Notes: generated from the sequence alone by a model not told the origin. A stretch of DNA of 64,000 nucleotides from Rhipicephalus microplus (GCF_043290135.1 NC_134702.1:91425819-91489818); one strand, 5' to 3'; shown: positions 21,702-33,323, counted from the first letter of the stretch. A program made the numbers and translations.

Positions 21702-23929
21702 AAAAGTGTGAGCAAGTTGGCGAGTGTGGCAACTTGTCGTGTACAACACCAGCATGGCTAGTTTCAAGTTTGAAGCTTATTCAATATTTGCTACAGTTAC
21801 AAAGCCAAAGATGTCTTGGTATACATAAAAAGATATCACATTGCAAACACTCTTAACAACCCTTTATAACGTTGAAAAGATACCAATACCACATAACAGC
21901 AAGAAACGGTAAGTATACGAAATCCGTAGTAAGAAGTATAAAATCAAAAGCATGGGTGGTTTGCCTATTTAGTTGAATAATACAATGGAAAGCATGAAAC
22001 AAGATCGGTATGGCATAATTCAAATCAGAAAACGAAGCAAACAATAATACTAAAGATTTACAAAGTTGAACTTGCGTCTGAATTACATATTCAATGTATT
22101 TCAAACGCAACTTCAACTCTGTGCTTCAACTCTGTGCTTAAACAATAAATTATGAAGGTAGTGTTTAAATCAGTATAAAGAATAGGCACGCTAAATGCCA
22201 TATGACCAAGAATTTCAATGATTTAATAAAAGAGAAACAATTGTTTTTGAGACGTGAGAAGACGAAAAATATCCACTTCCGGAAATGAACGTAATATTCG
22301 AATGCGTAAGATGCTGTACGAGAGCAAATTTACGGTCTTTAAGTACTCGGTAAGCAAATTTAGCAGACCATACATTTCTTTACATTGGCAAAATTTGGTA
22401 CGTCCATTTCATGGTAAAGAGGCGTCCGAGACCTGAACGTGGAGTTTATACATAAACTGGGCCCATGGCAAAGCAGCTATATACGGAGCATTGCGTGTCA
22501 CGAAAGCACTGCTGGGTAAACAGTGTAGTCTATATGTGTGGCTCTATGTGTAATGCGTTTATCACTGCATATGTCATCAGCAGAGCACGGGGAGTATCAT
22601 GTCAGGTGAAAAACCGGACATACATCACGTTTAACTTCACGGAAAAAAAACTTTTAAAAAAAGGTGGCAATCACCATTTGCGTTCGAGTCAGCAGATGCA
22701 CGGTCGTTTTTTTATTGTTTTTGTGCAGTCTCCCCCCCCCCCCCCCCTCGTATTTCAGGGCTACGTGACAAAAATAAAACAGTCGTATTGTTCCTGCCGA
22801 GTGCACATGCTGTATCACTCGGCGCCATTTTCGGTCTTTCGCGACAACAATCGATTCCATTGGAATCCGGCGGTCCTCGAGTATACGTTTCAGGTCAAGC
22901 TGCGCGTATACCTTCCTTGTCTCCATTTAAGATTCACGTGATCCGCTCCTTTTGCACCATAAAACGCGAGGGTATCGTTATAACATCACCGGAGGACTCG
23001 CTTCGATTACGCAAGCCCTTATTTTTTTTCTCGTTCAACGTAGCCAAGGCCACATTAAGTAGTCTACACACCTTCTTGCTTATGGGATTACGCACCTAAT
23101 ACCTTCGGTTTGCTCCGCAAAGGTCGTTCAACCGCCATTCGGGGAGACAAGGCCATAATTCGCGTACAAAAATTAGAAAATAAGAGGTTAAAAAAAAGCA
23201 CTGTACACTCATACAAGTGCATGCACTCGCCCCCCCTCCCACCCTGGCGTAAAGGGAGGTAAAAAGGAAGCTCTGTAATCTTTAATCGTCCTATCATGGT
23301 TGGGCTACCTTCGTTACATGCTTCTAGGTGACTTTTCAACTTGCGTGTATTGCACCGAGAACCGTATACATTATTTTCTATCTCTAAACTGACGCGCTGC
23401 TAATTTGACACACCGTTCAGTCCGTTGAATGCCTAACAAACCGCGGCAGCGCGGTTCTGTACGTGCGAGCTGTGTACGGCAAGGCGAAACGCTTGTCACG
23501 AACTGAAGAGGTGGCGTCCACTTCAGTGAGCTGTACCGTTCACGTACATGCGCGATAGCATCGAAAGAACGCGCATGCGGCTTCTGCTAGAAAAAGCAAG
23601 AAATGCTGCGCGCGGGGACCGCGCAAGCCACGCGAATGACATGCGTTGCACGTACACACGCATATATATGCTGCGCAGAGCATCCTTCCAGGATCGAATC
23701 CTATTGCTCTCACAGCCCCCCCCCCTCCCCTCTGGCTTTGACGCACACATTTCTTTATACAGCCAACGCCATTTTGCAACGAACCTTACGAATGATAAGT
23801 GAGCACCGCTTCGTTAGCAAAGTCGTAGATGCAAAGGTGCTTTGTATAGCTTAAGTTTGTTTCAACCGGGCCGCCATTTCACAGTTTCGTAGAACTAGCT
23901 ATTGTATTTTTTTAGAGAAGCAGGCGCGT
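21702..23929. other. No gene recognised
   Basis: AT-rich to 22.6 kb, then a C16 tract (22732-22747) and a moderately GC-rich part at 23.4-23.7 kb. GGATCGAATCCT near 23692 resembles a B box, but no A box is paired with it. Confidence 0.4.
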
Positions 23930-24320
23930 CTTTCCCGCACCTCATCCGAGTCTAAACAGGCAAGAAGCATCGGAATACCGACAGCTACAGACGAACTGCT
24001 ACCCGAACCCTGTGCACCTCCACAGGAGCTACCCACACTTATACTCGGACAATAAATGTAAGCTATGTGAAACAGAAAAGGCGTCTTACAAACATACATT
24101 ATGGGAATGCCCCAACTTATCAACAAGCTCTCCTGACGTCCTCCGAGAGCAGTGGCCGCTTGTGCTGCTCGACTCTGGGGTTCAATACCAAAAATGGGCT
24201 ATCCGGCAGGCCAGGGAGGCTGTACAAAGACAAGGTCTCCCGGTGCCTACTTGTGCGGTCTAGCCTGGACCACAAATATGCCGGATACGAAAATAAAGTT
24301 TATTCACTCATTCATTCAGC
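23930..24320 (+). pseudogene. Non-LTR retrotransposon, ORF2 C-terminus and 3' end
   Basis: The plus frame ending at the TAG at 24261-24263 reads EYRQLQTNCYPNPVHLHRSY, then a CCHC-like zinc knuckle (CKLCETEKASYKHTLWEC), and ends REAVQRQGLPVPTCAV. Such a knuckle is usual near the C-terminus of LINE ORF2 proteins. The 3' UTR is about 55 bp and ends AATAAAGTTTATTCACTCAT, a simple (ATTC)n tail. Reverse transcriptase and endonuclease are absent, so it is a 5'-truncated copy. The clade is uncertain, and it differs from the LINE tails at 27.3 and 29.3 kb. Confidence 0.7.
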
Positions 24321-24340
24321 AGACAGTGATGCTACGGCAA

Positions 24341-24367
24341 AGCAGCAGCAACAGCAGCAACAACAAC
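24341..24367. repeat. (CAG/CAA)n repeat
   Basis: Short run of CAG and CAA triplets, following the LINE tail by about 20 bp. Confidence 0.85.
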
Positions 24368-25034
24368 GAAAGTCAGCGCTTTGCGTATCGTGGAAACTGC
24401 ACAATTAGCCGACAAATGAAACTAAGATTGCGATATCCGAGGATAAATAAGCTCTCAGTGCATCTCCTCGAACAGGTCTCTGTCGTCAGTTGCTTTCCGC
24501 GAATACGTAATAGCCGAGGAAGTTCGCGCTGGCAAAGACGGACAGCGCCGGGGCGCATGGGGCTAAGTGTATAGTACAAAAAAATAAGATGTTTATGCTA
24601 TGCTTATGCTAGAAGCACTCAGTCCAAGACAAAAAAATTTATGTGGTGTACTGAGTGATTCTAGCAATCATTACGGGGAACGCCGCTGGAGCCAAAGTTT
24701 TGGCAAGTGAATTTTTTTAGTCAAGGCAGAGCTGTTGCCCTGATGAAGACAAGTCAACTTGCATAAACACTATTTCCAGTGACACTCTTTCTCGAAAAAA
24801 CTTCTGATCACTTCAAGCCTCTCCGTGCCTCTGAACTTCAGCCTCGTTTGCTACTTAAGCAAAGTATATGCTCTGTGGTTGAGTCAAATACAACGTGTCC
24901 TACTCGTGGTTGTTGATCCTTTTTGCACTGATTCGAGTATTATGGGTTCAATGTTGACCTTCTAGTGTCATGGCAAGAGACGTGTTTTCTTTTAAATGAG
25001 CAGCATTTCTTAGTCGCACGATGTCGCTTTTCAG

Positions 25035-25536
25035 CGTCCGCGGCACAATCCACACCCCCACTGTGCATGCTCATGTCTCGTGCCAGCCCAGGAATACAAC
25101 CGCAAAAGTGTCGCTGAAGGAGCCATTAAACCATAAGGCACCACCGGCCATTTACTAAACCGAGCATGCGCAGTGGGAGTGCAGACCTCTTCCCCGTATA
25201 CTTCTCTCCCTCAACGCTGGTGGTGTGTGTATAAGCGGCGAAGCGTGAGTTCAGAATTCAGTGAAGGGTGTCTTCACTTGGCTTTTAACTTGACGCTTTG
25301 TTTGACTCGTGTAGATGTGATGGAAGCAACAGTACAAAGTAGTGGGGCACAACCCAACATGAGCGTCCTACCCCTCGTTGAAGCCAATGCTTCTCCTTCA
25401 TTCTCATTCAATAAATAAGAATCGAAAAGGCAAATTAACAATTGAGCATTCCAAAACCATACCAAAGTACGAAACATTCACGCGATGCCCCCACCACTCT
25501 GCGACGCATTTACTCGAGTTCCCCCGTGGGAAGATG
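25035..25536 (+). repeat. LTR-like dispersed repeat, copy 1
   Basis: Shares in order with 48083-49092: ACACCCCCACT, GCATGCTC, GTCTCGTGCCA, TCAGAATTCAGTGAAGGG, CTTCTCCTTC, CAATAAATA, GCATTCC, ACATTCACGCGAT and CTCGAGTT. GTGTATAAGCGG (25229) resembles a TATA box and CAATAAATAAG (25410) a poly(A) signal, the layout expected of a long terminal repeat or a retroposed promoter. No coding region adjoins it. Confidence 0.5.
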
Positions 25537-25629
25537 CGAAGCAGCTCTTTGACTACCCTGTGTAACGCTGTCCACGATGTATGGAGTAGTACTAGCAGCA
25601 GTAGTGCGTCGTATAGTAGGTAGCCACCT

Positions 25630-25830
25630 CCACGGCTGGACTAGAGGAGCGGCACGCACTCACTCTTTTCAAATGAGGAGGAAACTTGCGCACAATAATA
25701 ATAGATAAAAAGATATATGTTTCTGATGAAATAACCTAGAGACGAGTATCGGTGACTCAATCTTCAATAAAATTTGCCTTCGCGCACTGTAAGAAAGTGC
25801 GTGCGTGCCTCTCCTCTAGTCCGGCCATGC
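25630..25830. repeat. Inverted repeat, about 35-bp arms
   Basis: GGACTAGAGGAG with GGCACGCACT (25630-25664) is an imperfect reverse complement of 25796-25830 (AGTGCGTGCGTGCC, CTCCTCTAGTCC), with a 130-bp AT-rich loop. It abuts the MITE-like copy B and may be a separate small element. Confidence 0.55.
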
Positions 25831-26150
25831 CGCCTCTCGTTTAGTCCTTGGAATGTCCGCTGGATGGCGGTACTTCTATATGATGACTATATGATGAATA
25901 TATGCGAGATGGTGGTACTTGGAATGTTCACTAGATTGACAGACGGCTGAAAAGACGCACGGACGGATGGAGGAACGGATGGACGGATGGACGCACACAC
26001 GGAAGCATGGATGGACGGATGCATGAATGCACAGATGGACGAACGCACGGATGGTTGTACAGATGGGCGCACGAACGGACGTACGGAAGCGTGAGCGGAA
26101 TGACGGATGCTTCGACCCACTCATCATCATGCACTCCGTAGATATGTTAC
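25828..26150 (-). mobile_element. MITE-like repeat with GGAC-type internal repeats, copy B
   Basis: The minus strand follows copy A: GTGCATGATGATGAGTGGGT, a long GTCC/CATCC/TTCGT low-complexity block, CTAGTGAACATTCCAAGTAC, ACCGCCATCCAGCGGACATT and CTAAACGAGAGG. The low-complexity part (25935-26105 on plus, GGAC/GGATG words) is longer than in copy A. The terminal TTCGCCCC end is missing. Confidence 0.6.
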
Positions 26151-26439
26151 GATTTTTTCTCATATTATGTTATCGTGAACTATTTAGAAGTTCGAACTGA
26201 AACTATCAGCCACTTTAGCACGCCTCACTTCATATTGTGCTTTATCGTTAAAACTTCTTCTATCTGAGAGAAGAAAAAAAGAAACTCCACCAATCTGTGA
26301 ACGCACTCTGCTTTAAATGGAAACACCACAACAACGGCGGCAACTGAATCGTAGTGCCTAACACTCCAGAGCACTAATAATGAGCTATATACTTTTCGCG
26401 AAACACAATCCTCAAGCGCCGTCCTTCCTCGTATTTTTC

Positions 26440-27010
26440 CCCGAAGCCAGTCTGCGCTCGAGGAGGGCGCGCTTAATTGCTCGCCGTCATACGATGCTCG
26501 AGCTTCTTCCGAGCAAGACACCCGGCCGGCGTAACCCTTTCCCGTCATCCCTTTCTTACACCGCGACAGCGTCTTGCGCGCGATTTTGGTGCCGTGGTGA
26601 GGAAGTGTGTAGCGCACTTCTAGGAGCGACGCTCGTCCATTTTCCACGGCAGCTTGGAGGCGACGGCGGCGCCGCGCCTCGGACAAGATCTGACAACTGA
26701 AGACGACGACGCCGCGGTGCGGCGACATCGGATCTCAAAACGACGGCATATCACTGGATACTCCTCCCCTTGTGCGTTCTCCGGAAGGCGCCTATATGTA
26801 GTCCGACCGACCGAAAGGACTCCGCTGACACGGCGGCATCATTACGAACCGACTAACGGGAAAATAAGTGTGTGGAACGGCGTACGCACGACCGCCGAAC
26901 CCGCACTCGAGTTCCCCGAAGAGCTGCAGCGCACTATTCGCGTGAACGACGGTGAATGTAGTAGTGCGTGCGTGTGTCTGGCGAATGGAGTTCTTGTGCG
27001 CCCGTTACAC
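26440..27010. promoter_or_regulatory. CpG-rich block with divergent ORFs
   Basis: GC- and CpG-rich compared with its flanks. A minus-strand ATG ORF (26225-26728, 167 codons, basic N-terminus, hydrophobic stretch near the end) and plus-strand frames overlap it. None shows a known domain. It could be a promoter or first exon of a host gene, or simply high-GC sequence. Confidence 0.25.
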
Positions 27011-27295
27011 TAGGTGTCGACTACGTAGCGTGAATGTACGGTTTCTACATTGCTGCTTTATATAAGTATAGAAGATTGGGGGGGGGGGGGGTATGCACTT
27101 GACGTTTTTTGCGAGTAGCTCTAGAGCCGGGGTCACCATTTTGTAGTTTAGCAAAACTTGACAATGGGCTAGTTCGTTAGGCATGGAGACTTTGTTACGC
27201 TGATATGCTTTGCGCGTCCTTCATCGCTGTCTTCGTACTAATTTGTACAGTTCGCGCAAGAAACGTTGACCATTTTGTAAGTCCGCTATGGTTAC

Positions 27296-27760
27296 CTCAC
27301 CATTGCCCACGTCCTTTGTGACTGTCCTCAGTATAGCGGCCAAAGAAAAGAGCTTTGGGCAACGTTAGCGCGGCTCGACGACCAGCCGCTTTCGGAACAG
27401 TCAATTTTGGAGTGCCGAAACGTTCGACCTTCAAGCCAGAAAGCGACGAAGATGCTGCTGAAGTTTCTGTCGTCAACCAGACTCGCTAAAAGACTGTGAC
27501 ATTCCCGGGCTTTAGTGTGTGCGCGCTTTCTATTTTCTTTTATTTAACCACCCCTTTCCCTCCTTTTTCCTGCCTTACCTTTCTATGCCCATTTCCCTTT
27601 CCCCAGAGCAGGGTAGCAAACCGGATATTTTCTTGTGGCTAACCTCCCTGCCTTTCACTCAACCTTATTCTCTCTCTCTCTTTCTCTCTCCTAGGTCCTC
27701 GCACTCGCAAATTCTCGCTACACGCGATGAGTCCGAGATCCAACAGCTACTTGAATAACT
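27296..27760 (+). pseudogene. I-like LINE, ORF2 C-terminal tail and 3' UTR, copy 1
   Basis: From 27302 the frame reads IAHVLCDCPQYSGQRK (the last part of a CCHC knuckle), then LARLDDQPLSEQSILE, and ends with a TGA at 27497-27499. It aligns with the C-terminal end of the RNase H-bearing copy at 29334-30370 (IQHILCDCLEYS, DNQPLSEQGILQ, FLRSTGLTERL). The 3' UTR shares CCCAGAGCAGGGTAGCAAAC with that copy's CCCAGCGCTTGGTAGCAAAC and ends in CT-rich sequence. It is strongly 5' truncated, but the remaining frame is intact. Confidence 0.7.
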
Positions 27761-28234
27761 AAAGACCCTGGAACACCTCATGCACGCCGACGCACGGACA
27801 GAACGGAGGGCCCGTACGAATGGACCTACAAAGTAGCGCGGCGATGGTGTGGCCGCCTTGCGGATCAAGGCTCAGTGCGTACCCCTATAGTATATCTGTA
27901 TTATATATAGCCATCTACAAAATAATCCTCCGACGCAGTGCTGCCGTTTGAACAATCAAGGAAATGGAGGGAAATTGAGGTCTGAGTGAAGGAAAGATGC
28001 TGCGACACTCAACACAAGAACACACAAGTTCAGGAAATTACCGGCCTCGCCGCACCACTGTCTTGTGGAATATTGCCAATTTACGACGCACCGTGCATGT
28101 GTAAGGGCATCAGGAGGCGTGAGTTCATCTCAGTTCTAAGCTGTAAGCTGAACCACGCTTGATATAAACTGAATATATGCATGGAAGTACGTGGTGTTAA
28201 GCTTAGATGTTCAGATGTTGCGCTGCGATGCATG
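27761..28234. other. No gene recognised
   Basis: Unremarkable spacer between the LINE tail and a diverged SINE. Confidence 0.4.
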
Positions 28235-28435
28235 ATGATGAGGGCTCCATTCCAGTTTTCGGACCACTGCGGCCGCTATTCGATAGCTTCGAAATCCAAG
28301 AACACTTATGTACTTAGCTTTAGCGCACTTAAGTGAACCCCAACGAATCAATATTATTCCTGGGTCTTATACTACAACATGCCTGGTGTATGGCGCAACC
28401 TGTCGCAGAATCCCAACTTACGATGTTTTAAGCTA
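28235..28435 (+). repeat. Strongly diverged SINE-like remnant
   Basis: The order CTGCGGCCGCTATTCGAT, CAAGAACACTTATGTACTTA, GCTTTAGCGCACTTAAGTGA and ACCCC follows the body of Ruka-related tick SINEs (gtgctcagatt, gcacgttaaagaacccc). No pol III boxes survive. Old copy, low certainty. Confidence 0.35.
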
Positions 28436-29333
28436 AACTCTCCACATAGTAAAATGTAAGAATTACCGTAGTTATATATGCCACATGTATGAATCGTATT
28501 CCTCACGCAGTTTAGTTAAGTCAGCAATACGAAAATCTTGTTTCTCATGCCATGATTTTACGGCTCCACGTTCTGTATATCAGCTAAGAGCTAACCGCTG
28601 CTGTTGTGGAAGAACGCGCGGCTATAGCTCGTCATAAAACGTCAATCAAAGCACAGCTGCAGCAATGCGGTTTGCGTTTAAACAGCATATAGCGGCTGTA
28701 TATGTCCAGAACACCTCAGTGATGATGCATTACTATAGGAACGTACATAAACGAATTACCTATATACATCCAAGGGACGTATAACAATGACAGTCATAAA
28801 CCAAACGACGATGCCCATTTTCTTCGTGATTGCCTCCAGCTCAGTGCACGAAAAAAAAATAGCAGTGGGTTAGCTTGGCGATGCCAAGATATACGCAGCA
28901 TGAGCTCTGAAGAGACGGACGGAGGGACTAGCGATTGAGCTCAAGCGAGGCTGCCAGCCCACTTCTGATCACGCCACCTGCAGGAGCTCCCAGGCCTTCG
29001 GCGCACCAGCTGTGCGCCACATGACGTCGCTGTTCCGCGGGCATGCGCAGCATGGTTCTCCATAAGCCACGCGAAACAGCCCAGTCTCAATGAGTGTAGA
29101 TTACACTGAAAAAAAAAAAAACTTGTAACGCGTAAGACGGCCTTGACAATCGCCTTTCATGGGCCAGTGTCGAAGAGTCCTCTGGCGCAGCCTATACCAT
29201 CCTCAGCCTAGAAGGCTTTGCGAAATTCTTCGAATTTCTGACAGGCACAGCAAACCTGTCCATATTATACTGTATATAAAAAAATACACAAAATCTGCCG
29301 GATAATGCATGAAATCCACATAGCTTATATATA

Positions 29334-30370
29334 GAATTCACTGACAGATCGGTTCAGCCGGACAGCTCTACAGGAGCAGTAGTGATACCAAGGTTGGCCA
29401 CGACAATTAAATTCAAGACATCTCACGCAACAACATCAATGGCAGCAGAATTGGCAGCACTTCTTGCCGCGTTGCAATTGGTCATTGATCAACCTACGCG
29501 CAAGTGGACTATTTTCTGCGACTCGAAGGCAGCACTGCAGTCTCTACTATCAGCCTTACGCCGTGGACCACACGAGCAGCTGGTACTAGAGATAGAAGAG
29601 GTTATACACCACCTGACTGAGAAAGGGCACCAAATTACATTTCAGTGTTTACCCAGTCACTGCGGAATCATCGGCAATGAACGGGCCGATCAAGCTGCCC
29701 GCTCAGTCTACACAGAAAATCATAAAATACGACTACCACTTTCTAGGACAGATGCTGCACGAAAGCTCCGCACATCACAATGGAATCAGCCACTTCAAGC
29801 ATGCCGGCCCGACTGTACTCGCTTGACCCTACGCTAAGTCTTCAAGTCCCGTCGAGGCTTTGCCGAGCAGATCAGACCCTGTTATGTAGGCTGTGGTTGG
29901 GCGTTGCGTTTATACCAACGCGTATACGCTTTCCGCATTAGGATGGCCGACACCGCAGCCTGTGGCCACTGTGGCAAAGAAGAAACGATCCAACATATTC
30001 TTTGTGACTGCCTAGAGTATAGTAAACAACGATATGCCTTCGCAAGGAACTCAGCAAATTAGATAATCAACCTCTGTCGGAGCAAGGAATTCTACAATAT
30101 CGACAAGATGCAACTTCACAGAAGAGGGCCCTGAAAGCGCTACTACACTTTTTGCGATCGACCGGCCTTACTGAACGGTTGTAGCTAGGACACCTTTCCT
30201 GTGTGTGTTTTCGTTTTCACATGAGTGCGCGTGCGTTTTTTTTTTTTTATCTACCCTCTCTTTCTTGCCCCTATTTCCCCGCCCCCAGCGCTTGGTAGCA
30301 AACCAGATGCCAATATCTGGTCAACCTCCGGGTCTTTCCCTTCTCTCTTTCTCTCTCTCTCGTTCATATT
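29334..30370 (+). pseudogene. I-like LINE, RNase H domain to 3' end, copy 2
   Basis: The segment opens inside a retrotransposon RNase H domain. FTDRSVQPDSSTGAVV holds the first catalytic Asp, with the usual TDGS changed to TDRS. MAAELAALLAALQ holds the Glu, FCDSKAALQ the second Asp, and LPSHCGIIGNERADQAA the His and last Asp, so the D-E-D-D set is kept. Two frameshifts (near 29820 and 29930) join LDPTLSLQVPSRLC and LLCRLWLGVAF to ACGHCGKEETIQHILCDC (CCHC knuckle). After a further break the frame ends FLRSTGLTERL, TAG at 30182-30184. The 3' UTR is pyrimidine rich (to about 30370). RNase H after the reverse transcriptase is known in the I, R1, LOA and Tad clades. Reverse transcriptase and endonuclease are gone. 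Confidence 0.8.
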
Positions 30371-30715
30371 GCCACGAGCGTACCTTTTTCTGTTTTCATA
30401 TAACGAACTGACCACACGTTTAACACACGCCGTGCCGGAGTATCAAACACTGCCGATTATTTTACATTGTTCTGGTGAGTTCAAGTGCGCAACACGTACG
30501 ACAGAGTTAATTCTGGAAGTAAAGGGTGCACCGATCGATGATCAAGCTGGAATCTCTAGTATCGCGCGCTTTACGCTGACGTGCTTTACGCCTGATCAGA
30601 GCACCGACTATTGTTCTCGAGGCTATCATAATCATGAGTGCGCCACTCCGCTCCTTTTTTGGGCAGTAGTTCACCGCAGGAGCTCTGCTTGCTCCACTGT
30701 CACAACCACGCGGCA

Positions 30716-30728
30716 ATATACTGCAAGT
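30716..30728. repeat. SINE target-site duplication, left copy
   Basis: ATATACTGCAAGT; the right copy at 30970-30982 is ATATACTGCTAGT (one mismatch). Confidence 0.75.
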
Positions 30729-30969
30729 TTTTGATTGATGTGTAGGGTTTAACGTCCCAAAACCACCATATGATTATGAGAGACGCCGAAGTGGAGGGCT
30801 GCGGAAATTTCGACCACCTGGGGTTCTTTAACGTGCACCCAAATTTGAGCACACGGGCCTACAACATTCCCACCTTCATCGGAAGTGCAGCCGCCGCAGT
30901 CGGGATTCGATCCCGCGACCTGCGGGTCAGCAGCCGAGTACCTTAGCCACTAGACCACCGCGGCGGGGC
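30729..30969 (-). mobile_element. Ruka-like SINE, full length, with 13-bp duplication
   Basis: The minus strand starts GCCCCGCCGCGGTGGTCTAG, with the A box TGGCTAAGGTACTCGG and B box GGGATCGAATCCC, and ends with a short CATCAATCAA tail. It is flanked by 13-bp repeats with one mismatch. A high match to the copies at 5.5 and 21.4 kb. Confidence 0.9.
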
Positions 30970-30982
30970 ATATACTGCTAGT

Positions 30983-32092
30983 GTAATGCACGCGAAATGT
31001 ATAGGTAGACGGTATTCGGTGATCGCGTAGGAGAATACGAACATCTTGGTGGCGTGAGACGTCAGGTGACGTTCATATATAGCAGGGGCGTAGGAAAGGT
31101 GTCAGAGGGAGAGGGTTGTCAGAACACTCTGACAACAAAGATATGGTTTGGGGGCCTGCTCTCATTCTTATTTTTTCATTGGTTGCATGCAACGCCCTCT
31201 CAACCCGCCAAAAAAAAAAAAGCAGCAAATGGACAATTTTTCTGGCTATGCCACTGGTTTATGGACGCCAGAAAAATAACAGTTTGCTAGAAAAGTAACA
31301 GACTTTTCACGTTCGCGTGAGTAGATTGTTGTCAATAACAACGACCTGGTAGCTTTTCTCAATGTTCAAATTTTTGATTTCGAAGTACCGAAAAATTTAT
31401 GTCTCTACTTTACGACCTTCCCAATTTCATAAAATAATTCTAGCGTGCCCATCGTTTTTAGATTGAATTTCAACTGTATACTTATTTTTAAAAAAACTAT
31501 TAAGCACCGTGTCACTTACAGCTGGTGTAGCTCGTTAAAAAGCGTCGTCCAGCTATCTTTGTCGCAAACATACCAAAGTTTCATTGACCGAAACTTGTCT
31601 TGCGACATTCGAAGAGGTTACCGTACGCAAAGACACCGGTCAAACGCTCTTTTACTGTCCGCCTTTCCTCCACAAGAAGCCGCCGACAGCCAGAGAGCGG
31701 CGGCAGCTACCTAGAAATAGCTACTTCATTTGGAGCACGCGGCGCGGGCATGAGTCGCCATCTATCGACGCTCTTTGACACTAGTATCCATTTTGTTCGC
31801 GCGATCGACTCTGTGCGGACGACATGGCCAACGAGGAAACGCTTCCCTTTCAACAAGCACCGGTCCAACTTCGAGCTTGAAATTGCTGGATCGTCTAAAA
31901 GAAAAACATTCAGTCGACGACCTAATTACAGTACTCCGGCATGCCACAAATCGGAAAGGTAAGAATAATATCCTTTTAGGTGACTTGCCTCGACAGCATG
32001 CGATCTTGGGGTTTCTACAATGTTTGTGGCTACGAGAGAAGTGGCTGGTCGTTTTGTTTTATTATGATTATGCATGAAACGACTTCCTAACT
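30983..32092. other. No certain gene; weak exon candidate
   Basis: Between 31560 and 31958 coding-like sequence (LATFEEVTVRKDTGQTLFYC in one frame; KLLDRLKEKHSVDDL in another) runs up to a consensus-like splice donor, GGAAAG|GTAAGAA at 31958/31959. The ATG at 31824 has a fair context but its frame closes after 18 codons. No family is recognised, so I do not call a gene. Confidence 0.25.
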
Positions 32093-32131
32093 ATGGCCGC
32101 AGTATTCCTAACTATGGAATACTGCGGCCAT
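32093..32131. repeat. Perfect 16-bp hairpin, 7-nt loop
   Basis: ATGGCCGCAGTATTCC (32093-32108) and its exact reverse complement (32116-32131) enclose TAACTAT. The 13-bp direct repeat TTCCTAACTATGG starts near 32084 and again near 32104, so loop and flank are related. Confidence 0.85.
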
Positions 32132-32965
32132 GCGCTGGCGCTTAGCGTGCGACTCAGGAAATTACTCAATAATGTATAGTGCACACGTACGCAACATACA
32201 CATCTGCGCAACCTGTACACCCAGTGACAAGTAACTACAGTTTTGAAGCTACTGTTTCAGGAAATACTGGAAGAGCTTTCGTGTACACTAGTAGTGCTGC
32301 AACAAGGCTCAAGTGCAGGTAAAACTGGTGTCCGGATAAGCTTGAAAACGATGATGTACATTGTTATCACACATACGCGTGCTTTCTTAAATGCAGTTCA
32401 GAAACATTGGCAGCTGTTCACCATGTTCAAAAAGTAATCGTGTAGTGCAAGACATGGCAGAGGCATTGTGAAAAGCATTTCTCCAAGCCTCCGAACTTCG
32501 TTTTTGTTTTAAATTATTATTCATCTGCATACGGTGATAGTTGTTAAGTACACCGCTATTGTTGTTGTTTTGCCGGGCATAACACGCGGATGTAAACGTT
32601 AATGCACTCAGGCAAATTTAGTTCGCTAAGTGTTCGCGACTGTCGACAATGGGTATGCATTCCCATCGGAACACATCACGCTGCAGGAGTCGGAGAACTC
32701 GATCGGCAGATGCGCATTTACGTGAAACGGCAGATAACGCATTTACGCACGACATGAAACGCCGATCTTGCGGGCGGTGAATCGGATGGGACTCCGCATG
32801 ATTGGAATTTTTCGAGCGAGCTGTGCTATTGGGGCATGCATTTCTTTATTGCGGCAAATACAGAAGAATGCATGCATAGGTCTGTTTTGTTTACAGTGGT
32901 GTCTAAAGTACGCAAGACTTTTTCTGGTGGTCACCCGCACTGAAACATTTAAATAAGCGCACGCA
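32132..32965. other. No gene recognised
   Basis: Short unsupported ORFs only. Confidence 0.4.
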
Positions 32966-33097
32966 CTTCCCCCTCCTCCTCTCCTACGTTACCACCCCTC
33001 TCGACTCGTAATGCCAATGCAGGCAGCGTCCGCTGGCGAGTCTCTTGACTGAAATACCGAATGCTCGCGCCGCACAACCAGGCACTGCCCACCCCGT
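32966..33097 (+). repeat. LTR-like dispersed repeat, fragment (copy 3)
   Basis: CTTCCCCCTCCTCCTCTCCT, GCAGGCAGCGTC, GCTGGCGAG, CGCACAACC and CACTGCCCACCCCGT match 48140-48243 in order. The match stops where the SINE at 33098 begins and does not resume after it. Confidence 0.5.
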
Positions 33098-33323
33098 GAT
33101 ATTTGGGGTTTCACGTCCCAAAAACTACCGTATGATTATGAGAGACGCCGTAGTGGAGGGCTCCGGAAATTTCGACCGCCTGGGACTTTTTAACGTGCAG
33201 CCAAATCCGAGCACACTGGCCTAGCTCCTCCATCGGAAATGCAGCCGCCGCAGCCGGGATTCTATTCCGCGACTCTCGGGTGATCAGCTGAGCACCTTAG
33301 CCACTAGAACGCCGCGGCGGGGC
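33098..33323 (-). mobile_element. Ruka-like SINE, diverged copy
   Basis: The minus strand has the head GCCCCGCCGCGGCGTTCTAG, A box TGGCTAAGGTGCTCAG and a damaged B box (GGAATAGAATCCC), then the usual body with some deletions (AGGCCAGTGTGCTCGG). The 3' end stops at CCCCAAATATC without the TTGA repeats. More decayed than the copies at 21.4 and 30.7 kb. Confidence 0.85.

Noticed and set aside
23640..23720. tRNA-like B box GGATCGAATCCT
   Set aside because: No A box at the right spacing and no clover-leaf; probably chance or a very old SINE trace.
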